A stretch of DNA of 64,000 nucleotides from Daldinia sp. FL1419 (GCA_025201765.1 MU623398.1:1-64000), one strand, 5' to 3'. Positions 12,749-24,485 are shown, counted from the first letter of the stretch. A program made the numbers and translations. The notes: generated by a model from the sequence alone, not told the origin.

Positions 12749-14386
12749 ATGAGCGCGTTCGGGCCTAAACGAAAAGCGCGCAAGATTACAGTCCACGATG
12801 ACGACGATGACACGATATCACCCGAATCTTTAAATCCACCAGAAGAACAACAAGGTCCTGCCTTACAGCCTTCGTTCAAAACAAGTCGAAACAAGCCATT
12901 CAAGAACTCGTCTCTACGGAAGAGCATAAACGTCGATAGTCTCGAAGATGACACACCTTCCGAGCAGCAACCTACGTCTACAAACTCGAAAGCGGAAACA
13001 GAAGAAGACGACGAGAATGGCGGTGCGCCTGTACGAGTCCGACCATCCCTAGGAGGAAGGTCAGGATCTAGCAAGATTAAGAAAAAGGCGGCAAGCTCGC
13101 GTCTTTCGTTTGGGGTCCCCAGCGAGGAGACTCCCGGAGATGAAGATCCAATGATACTCGGGGAGGAAGCATCTACACCGAAACGCTCTTCCACGCTCGA
13201 CCACGCTGCGGTCGAAAACAGCGCCTATAAGAAAGGAATCGCCAAAAACCTACCTCTCGGTCGGCTACCTATGCGACCCAACGATAGCGAGGATGACCGT
13301 CCGCGATATAGCAAAGAATACCTTTCCGAATTACAACAATCCACCCCAAACACACCCCAGGACCTGTCTAAACTACAGCCCACTTCCGACGACGAGATGA
13401 TTTTAGATCCATCCGAGCTCGAAGGCGCCCTGGTAGTAGACACCGCGCCCACCCTCCCTCCGTCTCCCAAGAAAACAACCATCTTAACCGAAGCCGAGAT
13501 CCGCGAAAAGAAAGCCCGACGCGCCCGTCTAGCCCAAGAAGGCAGTCGAGACACCGACGACTTCATCTCGCTCTCGGACGACGGCCGCGAGGCAGGCGAC
13601 TCGTACCTCACCGTTCTCTCGCGGCGGCACGAGCACAAGCCGTCCAAAGACACGCGTCTGGTCGCCGAAGACGAGGACCTAGGCGAGGGGTTCGACGAGT
13701 TCGTCGAGGACGAAGGGTTATCTCTCGGCAAAAAGGCGGAGCGGGAAGCCCGACGGCGACGGCGCGCGGAAATGGCGTCGCTGATTACGGCTGCGGAGGG
13801 CGGAGAGGACGAGGAATCGGACGATTCGGAGGCGGAACGGCGGGTGGCGTACGAGGCGGCGCAGACGCGGAAGGGGATGGACGGGCTGGCGGAGGAGCGC
13901 GAGCAGCAGCGGCGGAGGTTGGCCGCGGGGAATGCGCACGTCGTTATACCGCGGATTACGCCGTTGCCGGATATCGCCGTGTTGATGGACGAGTTTAAGG
14001 CGCGGGTGCGGAGGAAGCAGGAGGAGATGGATAAGCTGAAGAAGCGCATTGAGGAGCTGCGTGCTGAAAGAGAGGGGATTTTGAAGAGAGAGCCTGAGGT
14101 TCAGAGGTTGCTTAATGAGGCTGGAGAACGGTATCGCGTGTTGATCGCCGGGAATACGGATACGGATACGGCTGCGGCGAACGGCGAGGGCGAGAAGGGG
14201 AATAACGAGAATGGAGATGCTGCAGCAAATAGTAATGCGGCGGACAGCTTCCAGGCCGCGCAATCGTTATTAGATCAAGCAAGATCCGGCGGCGGTACTC
14301 CCGGCGAGAGAGGCCTAGATAGTCTAGGGACTACGCCGGTACGACAGCGGCCGCGGATGGATACGGAGATGGAGATGGAGATGTAA
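12749..14386 (+). CDS. NTR2: Nineteen-complex-related protein Ntr2, spliceosome disassembly
   Basis: A single uninterrupted exon of 545 codons. The N-terminus MSAFGPKRKARKI is followed by an acidic, low-complexity region. The family core lies at about residues 280-400: SYLTVLSRR, then RLVAEDEDLGEGFDEFVEDEG, then a basic helix EREARRRRRAEM. A predicted coiled coil (about residues 410-460) rich in Glu, Lys and Arg follows, and the tail is Asn/Ala/Gly-rich with a short Met-Glu repeat. This matches the fungal Ntr2 family related to the metazoan PAXBP1/GCFC group. In yeast Ntr1-Ntr2 recruits the helicase Prp43 to take apart intron-lariat spliceosomes in the nucleus. Long open frames on the opposite strand (13225-14049, 13718-14263) are shadows of its codon bias. 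Confidence 0.85.
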   Translation: MSAFGPKRKARKITVHDDDDDTISPESLNPPEEQQGPALQPSFKTSRNKPFKNSSLRKSINVDSLEDDTPSEQQPTSTNSKAETEEDDENGGAPVRVRPSLGGRSGSSKIKKKAASSRLSFGVPSEETPGDEDPMILGEEASTPKRSSTLDHAAVENSAYKKGIAKNLPLGRLPMRPNDSEDDRPRYSKEYLSELQQSTPNTPQDLSKLQPTSDDEMILDPSELEGALVVDTAPTLPPSPKKTTILTEAEIREKKARRARLAQEGSRDTDDFISLSDDGREAGDSYLTVLSRRHEHKPSKDTRLVAEDEDLGEGFDEFVEDEGLSLGKKAEREARRRRRAEMASLITAAEGGEDEESDDSEAERRVAYEAAQTRKGMDGLAEEREQQRRRLAAGNAHVVIPRITPLPDIAVLMDEFKARVRRKQEEMDKLKKRIEELRAEREGILKREPEVQRLLNEAGERYRVLIAGNTDTDTAAANGEGEKGNNENGDAAANSNAADSFQAAQSLLDQARSGGGTPGERGLDSLGTTPVRQRPRMDTEMEMEM

Positions 14387-14831
14387 TATAATAGATATAA
14401 AACGCCACGATACCCAATACTTATTCAATCAAAACACCACAGCAGTCACTTGATCATGACTCAGGAGAAACCGCGAGCCAATTTAATGAATCTTCATGTT
14501 ATAAGCCGAACCTTCTACATAAAATGAAAATAATCCTTTCTGAGAACCCCCCCGCGGACGGGAACAAAACAGATATGCTAACCAGCGCCCGTTTATTTCG
14601 ATTTTTGAGTAATCGTTCGTCCCCTCGGTATCGATACACGTATGATACATCTGCATTACGGCCGTACGTGGTGTGCACTACGGCTTCGGTGTTTCATTTC
14701 ACACAGTACTTATCCACTCCTTCGGCTCTGTGGTCTGTAGTGACCGTCCTATTAAAGCCTAAAGCTTGCTCAAGCAGGATTACCAATAGTAAGAGTAAGA
14801 GAGATCAGTAAAGATACTGATACCCTGGACC
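14387..14831. other. Convergent intergenic region
   Basis: This stretch lies between the 3' ends of NTR2 (+) and the Vps3844-like gene (-), so it should hold both 3' UTRs. A 95-codon open frame at 14524-14811 (+) resembles no family and is not supported. Nothing else is seen. Confidence 0.5.
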
Positions 14832-16078
14832 TTACTTGGTAGTCCGCGAGACACCAGCCCCAATCACACCCGGCAGCTTCTCCTCGCCCACACTAAACAA
14901 CAACCCAATAGCAAACGCAATCGTGGCGACGAGGGCAATCGTCACGCCGGCAAACAACCAAAAGGGAGTGCTTATGTCGCGCTTATGGCAAGCCGAGCCG
15001 CCCCAGTGGTACACGCCCGTCCTGCCGCGAGCGTCCGTCTCGTTGGTCGCCATGCAGTGGCAGAAGAAGCACGAGCTCTTCGCGCCGTCGACTTTGCCCC
15101 ATCGGTCGACGCACTGTCCGTGTCCTGAGCACGAGTCCGTTGCTGTGATGCACGCATTGTGCGAGGTGAAGCAGGCCGGAAGTACGGGGGCGGACTTGGG
15201 CCGCGAGGACGCGGCGGAGGAACCAAAGTCGCCGCCGAAGGCGTGGAAGGGCTTGTCGGCGTTGGCGCCCGGGTGGCTGACGGTGGAGTCGGCGGTGGGG
15301 ATGTCGATGATTTCGTCGTCGTCGTCTTGGTCGAGTAGGACGTGCTCGGACTTGACGGCTCGGCGGCGGAGCTCGTCGGATTCGCCGCTGGGAGAGGCGA
15401 GGAGGAGGATGGTGGTTTCTAGGTTGCCGGATAGGGCCTGGGCGTTGAGAGACTCGATGCTCTTGCTTAGTTGTGCGATTACTTTCTTGTTCTGTTTATA
15501 GTTAATATCAAACCATCCGTATATTAAATTCTGCAGGAACGAATATGTACCTTGGTGACGTCGTATTCCAGATACTGCGTCTTGCCTTTCCAGCACTTCT
15601 CGTTGGTAGAGTCGATGGATTGCTCGAATGCGCAGCTCGACTTCTTGCCTCCGGCTGGTAGTTGGCTTAGCCCGGGAGCTGTGAAGGAAAGGGGCACGCG
15701 CGATAGGGCGGCCTGGAGATCCTTGTGTTTATCAGCCGTGGCGCCGGAGAAAGCAATAACAAGCTGGCGAGGTTCGTTCGCGTCTTTGGCGTCTCCAAAC
15801 AACGGCCTCGGCGCCTTTCCGAACTCGTTGATGTAGGATATAGATTCATCTTGAGAAATAGATTCGGGTAGTTGGCCTAGAGTTGCGGGCTTCTCCGGTG
15901 TGCTAAGGCGCTGAAGAAGAATAGCTTGTGCGAGCTCGTTTGGTATCGAGGGAGGATTCGAGGTGGTCGTAGTCTTTGATTGCTTGATGATGTAGGCTTC
16001 GGCATTTTGTAATCGTTCTTCGGCGTTAGTTGTAGCAATTCCAGCTAATGCCGGTAGTAAGAAGCTGTGGAGCTTCAT
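14832..16078 (-). CDS. Vps3844-type ER/vacuolar sorting membrane protein
   Basis: Two exons, 16078-15551 and 15491-14832, separated by a 59-base GT..AG intron in phase 0, give 395 residues. A signal peptide (MKLHSFLLPALAGIATTNA) opens a luminal region of about 330 residues. This is followed by a Cys-rich, EGF-like segment (PACFTSHNAC, CSGHGQCVD, CFFCHC, SACHK), one membrane helix at about residues 351-377 and a short cytosolic tail. This order is that of the fungal Vps3844/DUF3844 family of type I membrane proteins, linked to vacuolar sorting and the ER; I assign the family, not a precise role. The predicted start fits the signal peptide. The gene diverges from the next gene across about 770 bases. 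Confidence 0.83.
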
Positions 16079-16849
16079 GTTGTCGAGATTGGTTGGTCTC
16101 GAAGCTATATTGGATGTGATGGAGATGACGAAGACAGGCTTATGTGACGACGATGTTGCATCTCAGGGACTTTGGGAGAAGAGAGTCGCTGGAGTGAAGC
16201 CCCGAGAAATGAATAAATATAAGTAGACGCATAGAATTATGAAACGGTAATACAACGATACCTCATTACGAGTGCATGGACCTGACACAATCGACACGTG
16301 ATGTACAAATCAGATAACACGCAGTAGTGTAGCAAGTACCTCCGTACCTATGACAAAAGATAATTCTAGATGGAATGGAATGAATGAATCCAATCTATTA
16401 ATTGAATTTACGTGGAGACAGTATAAATTAAAATTATAACTGTTCGAAATCGACGGTGGGGAGAGTTCAACCTACGTATTCAAAGTCCAAAAAGTTCAAG
16501 GGTCTCGAACTTCTAGTTTATAGAAGAAAAGAAAAGCACATTTTCTATGGACTTTTTTTTTTTTTTTTTCAACTTCTTTTTTTCTTATAAAGGCTAATTA
16601 TTTTGCCTCCTCAGTCGATTCGTAATTTATATTTGTTCCACGATAATTCTTTTAAATATATCTTTCCATGTCGTGTTGCCATGAAGTGATCGATGCGATG
16701 CAAAAGAAGGGTAACTTCTAAAGAATAACGAATTCGATCGTTTCGATAATACCCTCGATATCCCGAAAAAGAAAAGACCCTCCCACCTTTTTCTACCTCC
16801 CCGTTCCTCGGCCGCCTATACTGGGCGCGCCTCGATCAACCCGATCGCA
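16079..16849. promoter_or_regulatory. Divergent intergenic region with poly-T tract
   Basis: This stretch separates the start codons of the Vps3844-like gene (-) and the unknown mitochondrial-type gene (+), so it holds both promoters. It contains a 17-base T run at 16553-16569 followed by pyrimidine-rich sequence and, from about 16770, C/T-rich DNA leading to the + strand start. Poly(dT) tracts are common nucleosome-depleted promoter elements in fungi; that role is inferred. Confidence 0.4.
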
Positions 16850-18294
16850 ATGCCAGCCATATTACGACTACTACGGTCGCGACCGAATATTCTTTCCCTT
16901 GCCTCCAGGGTAAACAGGTCGCCTCAGCCTGCTTCTCAGATAATCCACGTACATAAGGTCAATATCCGGAGGAAATGGTTTAAGCCGATGTATGCGACCA
17001 CCTGTCATCTATCACACACTCTCTCCAGCCGCCACCGATACTAAGTCATGTTTGCGCAGGAATTTCGTAGTCGCCGGGTGCATATATTACATGTGCTACC
17101 AAGTATATACGACTTCTGTTCTCGGGACCCTCGCACAATGGCTCTCGGAACAAGATGGCCTCGTAGACGATGACATGGACGAAGAGCTCGAGCCTCTATT
17201 TATTCCCCTCCCTTTCACCACCAGGTTGGTTGCCTCTGAACCTTACAAAAGTACCGACCCGGAATGGCAGGCCTTTATCAGGGTCAACAGAGACAGGGAA
17301 AAGGTGAAGGGCATGATAAGTACGCCGGTTTATATATTCAAGGTAGGAGGTGGTAATAGTTGCTAACACACACTTACAGAAAGCCTCGCCGATCTCGCTC
17401 GCAGAACCGCCGCTAATAATCAGATACTCGTTCAACGGTGTGGCTCGGAAATGAAACTGGGACGGTATTGGCTTGACGTACAGTATCCGGCTAGGCCACC
17501 ACCTACTTTCGTACGGAAAGGGTATGTCCTAGTCCTACAAATGCGCAGTTGGTTTTTGGATTCTAACCCTTTGCAGAATATCATTAGGCGACGATGGCGT
17601 CTATATTGCAGAGGAAACCGTCGATACTGTGACTGCTCTACAAGTACAGCGCGCACTCTGGCCAGATACGCTCACCATATCGTTATGGAGCTTCTCGGGA
17701 GCGTTATTCAAACAAAACATTTCCAATTTCGCGAGATTATTCGGACACGAACCCGCCCATCCGGATACTTCCTTTCAGCAAGCCGTCGAAAAATTCAAGA
17801 AATCCTCTCAAGAATCCAACTCTAAAACAGCCAAGTCCCTCTCATCTGAAAATATGAAGGCATCCGACAGTTCGTCAACGGACCCGGCTTCTCCTGTCGA
17901 GAAAAGATCTGCTGAAGCAACACCAGACCCCAGGCCCTCAACCGCTTCCCCCAGTTCGGGTGTAAGCAGCCCGGTCCCGATTATCCCCGGTGCCGAGCCT
18001 GGCAAACCCAAGAGCGCCAAAGATATGTACGGCATCCAAACTACGCGAGAACACACCAGCAGCGCCTGGCTCGCTTTTAAGCAAACCTTTGCACAGACGT
18101 GGCGACCTATTCGTGGGATGCCACCGCGGGGTAGCGTATTTGTAACCGGACTTGTCGAGGTCGTAACCCCACGTGCTTTCATCACGATCGACGTGACGGC
18201 GTGGTGGGACCCTAAGACGGAAACGTTCGACATGAAGACTACTAACTTTCGGCTTAAGACGCTACGTATAAAGACACAAGCTCCCGCAAGGTGA
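16850..18294 (+). CDS. Conserved fungal protein of unknown function, probably mitochondrial
   Basis: Four exons join to 419 residues: 16850-16989, 17060-17319, 17380-17521 and 17577-18294. Introns are 70, 60 and 55 bases; the second and third carry CTAAC-type branch sites. The N-terminus is Arg/Ser-rich without acidic residues (MPAILRLLRSRPNILSLASR), as in mitochondrial presequences. A likely membrane helix follows the first intron (FVVAGCIYYMCYQVYTTSVLG). Conserved-looking segments are PLFIPLPFTT, DPEWQAFIRVN, YWLDVQYPARPPPTF and ALWPDTLTISLWSFSGALFKQN, then a Ser/Pro-rich spacer, then WRPIRGMPPRGSVFVTGLVEV near the C-terminus. I know of similar uncharacterised proteins in related fungi but no tested function. 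The donor at 17320 was chosen because the alternative GT near 17343 breaks the frame. Confidence 0.8.
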
Positions 18295-20463
18295 CGTCTT
18301 GCGCATTCGGGTCTCGGGGATTATCACGGGTAGTATTAACGGATTCTAGGCTGGCGTTTAAGGGGGGCTACGGCGGGGCAGGAAATAGGATTGAAAACGT
18401 ATATTTAGGCCGGGTTTGGCAGAAGCTAAGCAAGATGCATCACTGCGTGCATGCATATACGGGGCGTTTTATTCCTTTTTTATTACCTTTTCGGCTACGG
18501 GGATTTTTCACAGACACATTATTCTTTCCAGGTTTTTTTTTTACAATGGAAACTAGAGCGAGCAAGCAAGCGAGTTTTTCGAAAAGCTTTTTCCAAAGAC
18601 TAGTACAGTAGATACCATAGAGACGGATTCGGGGGACTTTCCGGCTGCCGGGATACCCAGGGGTCTAGGTTAGCGAATTTATACATATGCGTTGATGTGC
18701 CAGCGCGATAGATTCTTCTATATAATTCATTGGGTTGTTCTAGTGGTACTCGTCGTGTTTCGAACTTCATATTACGACAGTAGGCTAATGTGACTCGTAA
18801 GTACTGCTGAGATGTACCTAGGTACGTATGCCTCGATCTGAGACTCTAAACTGTACGTTCGATTAATTATCGTATAATCCACCACCTTGGGTTTCCAGTC
18901 TTGCGAAACCGAACCGAAAACATGGGGTAATGGGCCCAGTAGCCAGGTTACAGGACCCCTATCCAGTCTCCTATTCCTTCTAGTTCCGGGAAACCCTATA
19001 ATTAAGAGAACATACCATATTCACTCCCAGCTACTCACATATCACGATATACTATCATATTCCTTTGCAATAGCGAGGCTCAACTTGATATTAGCTCTTC
19101 GGAAAATACTCATGGCTCCAAGCGTGGCGTTTGTTAGGCACCAGCAAAACGACACAATTCAGTTATAGTAGATGAGGCGGCAGCCTTATGTTATATATCA
19201 CATGCAGTTTCCCGTATCTTCTGTTTATTCTGTGGAAATAACTAGAAGTATGCCGCCTCAGGGCTTTTAGAACAAACCTCCTAGAATGTGAGGCGGTAGA
19301 GTTGCGTCATCTCGGCAGATAGAAGGAAAGGGGGCTTGAAGTCGTGTATGATTATAGGCTATAGGGCGTCTAACATGCGTCTTTATCTTATTAGATTCTT
19401 GAATCCATTTCCCATGTTTGTAGGGCAGACGACTACATTATTTTATATAACACAACTAGCTCGGGGCTGCCGCCATGCCAACGCTATATTAACATCAACA
19501 CCGTGTACAAAGGATATCCATTTTGCATTAAGTGGAAGGTACGCGTCCTGTCGCAAACATGCGCTGCGCAGCGAGGCAACAAAGTATGTACAACCCCCCT
19601 TGGGTACATCTTCGGTCTGGCATCTTGGCTAGGCTGAGTGGCAGTAGAGGGTGCGCCCAGAGGTGGTTGGGACGACCAAATTTCTTGTTTTTAATTAGTG
19701 TGCTGTAAAATATGACTCGTAACAAACCCATTCTATTCGAAGTTTACCTATTGAGCCTCACGCGTAGCAAGGCTGTAATTACAAATGCAGCTAACCGCGT
19801 CCCGTTTGTAGGTAGTCAGACTTGCGGCTTCGGGATCCCCCAGATATTGTGCAACCGAGGATAAACCTGAACTCTCGGGCCGAGCAGGACAATGCATTGT
19901 AGGGGCGAGATATCTTATAGATCTCGCCTAGTAGCCACCATAATGGGCCTTTCCGAACACGCAGAAGTCATAGACACTCCCAGGCAACAATGTTTATAAA
20001 AAACAAGCCGGAACAATATACTTACTGCGCTATGGAACTCGACCGGACAAAAACTCTCATGTCATGTTAAAACTTTCACAAGACTGTATTGATATGTTAG
20101 CTAATTAAGGCTCTACAGATCGTTGTTAGGATTCCATTGGCAGCGACCCCCCGTGCGTAGAGTTGCTTCGCTGTTCTGTACAATCTGTCTGTCCGTTTCT
20201 AGAGGCTTATCTGGTGATGCTATTGTGTCCATTCGACTCGAAGTAGATCAAGTCGTCGGGATGTTGCTAGCCGGTTCCAGGGTGGCCGTTTGTTTTTGTT
20301 CAACACCAACATGTGGAAATAAGTACGTGCCCGAGGCTGGCAACGCGGAGCCTAGGCAACAGGTCGAGTATGTCTTAGTAGCGGTGGTTGAGTATATAAA
20401 GAGACTTGCGGACTTGTTTACAATGCTATTCTGTAGTTTCCTAGATTGGATCATTCTGTAACA
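18295..20463. other. Intergenic, no supportable gene
   Basis: About 2.2 kb between the unknown mitochondrial-type gene and the P450-like gene. Short open frames (18291-18611, 18887-19168, 19336-19632, 20123-20461, all +) have no recognisable domain and run into low-complexity sequence. The last part carries the promoter of the P450-like gene. No tRNA, rRNA or transposon ends were recognised. Confidence 0.5.
20393..20400 (+). promoter_or_regulatory. TATA box candidate of the P450-like gene
   Basis: TATATAAA lies 64 bases before the ATG at 20464, a plausible distance for a fungal TATA box with a short 5' leader. It is the clearest such element before any gene in the window. Confidence 0.45.
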
Positions 20464-21809
20464 ATGAGTCTTACTTATTGGATTTTCGCAGTTGTCGTGC
20501 TCGGATTTGCAATCCGAGTTCTATCAACCCGATTTATACTATTGTCAACTTTTATATCACGTTGCTCCTACTACTATTCCAGTGAGGCTCCAAGACCCCC
20601 ATCGGAGGATAGCCTGGAATCTGCTCCACGCTCAAACAATATCGCAAGCTTTGCGGTTCTTGGAAACAGTAATCTGAAAAGCCGTCTCATGGCCCGGGCC
20701 ATACCTAATAAAAGACTAATTGAAACATTCGGGATCAGTAATGCGCTTACAACTACGAGCGTCGGAACTTATAGGAGGTTCATGGCAAAGGTCAGACCTA
20801 CAGTAAAAGAAATAAAGCCTGGGAAGTGGCTTAGATTTCATGAAGCTGCTTCCACCACATTGGATCTGATTCTAGCCCAATCTAGAGGCATTAGGTCGGT
20901 GCCTCTAGCTATTCTTACTAGACAACTTGTATTCGTTTCCATCCTCAACACATTCTTCGACACAAATCCTAGTAAAGTCAACTTTGAGGAAGTAACCGCC
21001 GCGACCAATTTAATTAATCGTATATGGGTTGAGTCGAAAGCAGTTCCGCGACCAAACTTGAAAGAAGAGCGGCGTGCGCTCGAAGATGCGCTGAAACAGA
21101 TACTTCCGGATAGATATCCCTGGACGGCCAAGGAGAACCCTCTGAATATCATCATCCCGGCGTACGAGACAATGTGGCGCGTCGTTCTGTTGACGTTCAT
21201 CACAGTCGGGTTCCGGAGCGTAGACCAGGAGACGACAGACCAGTTCCGGGAAGTCATCGAAAGCGTACCGGAATGCTTGGAAAGCGGGAGATCGGAAGAC
21301 ACGGCAACAACGGCACTCAACTTCGCCAAGGTGAGTAAAGTAAACCAGTAACCCCCCCCGGGAAACATTTATGTACTAAAGCTTAATAGGAGGGTCTCCG
21401 TCTGTATCCCCCGACGAAGAGGATCTATCGCTCCGTGCCGCTGCCCGGGACTCCCCTGACCAAAGAGATGGCCGCCGACGTCGAGAAATGCCATAGAGAC
21501 CCGGATATCTGGGTTCGGCCGGAGGAATTCCGGCCGGAGCGGTTCCATCCGGACGAATTTACCAAGGCGATGGGAGACGCATACTTGCCGTTCAGTATTC
21601 CGCCCCACAGGTGTCCGGCCGCCGACAACTTTGCTCCGCACGCGGTTATCGTTTTGGTGGTGGTATTGGCAAGAGGTCTAGGTACTGTGAACACGGGCTC
21701 AAGTGTGAAATTTGGGGATGATAAGCTAGATCGTGATCGGAGCGCGCTGTTGCCTGCTGGGAGGATGGATATGGAGGGTTGGGAGTTGGAGATGGGGAAC
21801 CTCGTCTGA
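20464..21809 (+). CDS. Cytochrome P450-like protein with altered heme loop
   Basis: Two exons, 20464-21330 and 21390-21809, with a 59-base intron (GTGAGT..TAG, branch-like TACTAAAG) give 428 residues. The N-terminus is a membrane anchor (MSLTYWIFAVVVLGFAIRVL). P450 landmarks follow: the K-helix ExxR as EGLRLYPPTKRIYR right after the intron, the PERF motif as FRPERFHPDEF, and the cysteine loop as FSIPPHRCPA. In functional P450s that loop is FxxGxxxCxG; here both glycines are replaced though the Cys remains, and I cannot see an I-helix AGxxT. The protein is also shorter than the usual 480-530 residues. It may be a divergent subfamily or a pseudoenzyme. The start is the ATG at 20464; the open frame extends upstream only to a TTG. 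Confidence 0.72.
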
Positions 21810-22788
21810 ACGTTTCCGTCCGATGGCTGCGGGATGTGGATGCGGGATGGGGCTGCGTGATGTGTAACGGGTGGCTTTCTAGGTACCTAACCTAACCTAG
21901 TTCTGTGTACGTCCGTAGGTAGTACATATGTGTTGGAAAGGAGGTATGGGAAGAAGGGGGAGGTATTTCACCGGCGCCGAGCTTATTACGGGCTTACCTG
22001 CTACTACCTAACCTAGGTCCTAGGCAAACTTTTGAGAATGTCTTGGAGTTTGGTATCACAACGTTGGGGATGTGGGACTTGGTAATACGTGCGTATCGTA
22101 CCCAATAAGAAAAGAATAATAGAGAGGAGATACCGAAACGTTCTAGAACGTACCTAGTATTAGTGGTGTTTGTATTACCACTTTAGATGTCTACCTGCTT
22201 CTCCTGGACTCGAACGTTCTTCAACATTTGTTTGCTTTTGTCTCTCTTCTTAGCCAATGTTCTTAGCACGCTACCCTTTGTGCCTATTCCCCATCTATGT
22301 ATAACGAAACCGGTCAAGTATTCGACTTCTTTTAATAGCCCCCCTCCCGCCTGTCCTTCTAGTTTGGATCCCGTCCATCGATCAGTGCGGAATGCCCAGG
22401 CGGCGTCGATCTGCTGCATGCTGCTAGGTGCGTTGGGCACTTCCCCGTAGCAGTTTAGCAGTGGCTTCTAATCCTAGTAAATCCAGTAACAAAGGACCGC
22501 CTCCGACCACTTATAAGCAAGGATTCTCCAAGCACGTCATATGGAGCTTGTTTTGCTTGATCGCAGCTGAAGCTTTTTGGGGCTTTCCCCGGAGCTCCAT
22601 TTAAGCGTCAAGCTTTTTTTTCTGGTCGCGGACCGCCGAAAACGCTTTTTTAATATATTACTATTCGGTATAGACAACCTTTAGCTCTGCTATGGGTCAG
22701 TGTTGTTGTTAGTCTTACGATCGTTTTTCTACTATCATTGTTTTAGCATCTCTATTTTCTAGATCGGTCTCTGTTAAACGAGCCAATC
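21810..22788. other. Intergenic region upstream of the MFS gene
   Basis: It contains TACCTAACC/CCTAGGT-type words (about 21880-21900 and 22000-22020) that recur in other intergenic stretches here. An open frame at 22187-22450 (+) and one overlapping it on the other strand have no family resemblance. The end should contain the promoter of the transporter gene. Confidence 0.45.
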
Positions 22789-23905
22789 ATGGCCGAGAGT
22801 TCAATCGAAAAGGGTAATGCGAATAATGGACAGCAGCAGCTGGGTGAAGATATTGCTGTCGGGATCGAGGACGTCAGTACGATTCCTAAGGGCACGATCG
22901 ATCCCGTATACGAGGCCAAAGCGAGGGTTTTGAATAGAGCGGTATGAATTTTCGAGTATTCCCATCTCCAACTGGTGTTAATTATAATTTGGGGCACAGA
23001 TTCAGGACATTGGTATGGGATGGTACCAATGGCAGCTCTTTGCCGTTGTGGGTTTCGGCTGGGCGTCCGACAATCTTTGGCCGATCGTCACGTCGCTTAT
23101 ATTTACGTCCATCACCAATGAATTCCACCCGTCACGCCCTCCGCTGCTGAGTCTTGCCCAGAATATCGGCCTGCTCTTCGGCGCGGTTTTCTGGGGATTT
23201 GGCTGCGATATCTTTGGCCGGAGATGGGCGTTCAATCTAACTCTTGGTATAACCGCAGTTTGGGGTATGATAGCTGCTTCTGCACCTAATTTCGCTGCCA
23301 TCGGAGTCTTCGCCGCATTTTGGTCGTTTGGCGTCGGCGGTAATCTACCGGTTGACTCTGCGATTTTTCTCGAGTTTCTCCCTGGATCTCACCAATACTT
23401 GCTTACGATCCTCTCTATCGACTGGGCCCTTGCCCAAGTCGTCGCTAACTTGATTGCGTGGCCGCTGTTGGGTAACCTCACTTGTCAGCAAACGGACACG
23501 GACTGCACCAGGGCCAAGAATATGGGATGGCGCTATTTCATGATTACAATGGGCGGGTTAACGCTAATCATGTTTATTCTTCGTTTTTTCTGCTTCACCA
23601 TCTACGAATCTCCCAAGTATCTTATGGGAAAGGGGCTAGATGAGGAAGCAGTACGTATCGTTCACGAAGTGGCGCGGCGAAACAAGAAGTCTTCCTCGTT
23701 GACCGTCGACGATTTGAAAGCCTGTGAGCCAGATGGCTACGAAAATAGGACAACCGCGAACGACGCTTTGAAGCGTAAGCTGGAAAACATTGATCTTAGT
23801 CATATCCGGTCTCTATTTGCCACGGGGAAGCTAGCATACAGCACAGGGGCGCTCATGGTGGTTTGGGCTTTTATCGGTCTCGGGTAAGTTTAGAGAGCCC
23901 ATCGC

Positions 23906-23937
<32 letters not shown>

Positions 23938-24485
23938 CGAAAGCTCTGACATTTCCTAGGTACCCTCTATATAATGCGTTCCTCCCGTACATTCAGAGTA
24001 CCCGTGGTGTAGATTTTGGAGACGGGTCAACGTATATAACGTATCGTAACTCCCTCATCATCGCCGTGCTGGGTGTACCCGGTGCCCTTGCTGGCGGTGC
24101 TCTTGTTGAACTGCGACATTTTGGCCGCAAAGGAGCGTTAAGCCTCAGCACGATACTGACGGGCGTGTTCCTATATTGCTCAACGACCGCAACCAACTCA
24201 TCGAGCCTACTAGGGTGGAACTGCGCCTATAACTTTACGAGTAACATCATGTACGCCGTGTTATACGCTTTCACTCCGGAGCTTTTCCCGACGAAGGACC
24301 GGGGCACCGGCAATGCATTAACAGCAACCGCCAACAGGATTTTCGGCATTATGGCCCCTATTATTGCCATGTTTGCTAATCTGCAGACATCAGCTCCAGT
24401 CTATACGAGTGGTGCATTATTTATCGCTGCCGGACTCCTCGTGGGAACGTTACCATTCGAATCCAGGGGCAAGGCAAGCTTATAA
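22789..24485 (+). CDS. MFS transporter, sugar/SV2-like type
   Basis: Three exons, 22789-22941, 23000-23883 and 23960-24485, with introns of 58 and 76 bases, give 520 residues. A hydrophilic N-terminus of about 55 residues precedes about twelve membrane helices. The first half has FGWASDNLWP and the loop GCDIFGRRWAF, a variant of the MFS signature GxxxDRxGRR. The second half has YAFTPELFPTKDRGTGNAL, typical of sugar-porter and SV2-like MFS proteins, in which the PELFPT and RGTG elements follow helix 10. It is a plasma or vacuolar membrane carrier driven by an ion gradient; the substrate cannot be told. The second intron carries a long TTTTC-rich pyrimidine tract (23906-23937). Neighbours are a P450-like gene upstream and a convergent FAD monooxygenase. 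Confidence 0.87.

Noticed and set aside
13225..14263. Long open frames antisense to NTR2
   Set aside because: Ser/Arg-rich shadow frames caused by the Glu/Asp/Lys-rich, GC-biased coding strand.
20446..20463. N-terminal extension of the P450-like protein
   Set aside because: It would start at TTG, not a normal fungal start; the ATG at 20464 precedes the membrane anchor.
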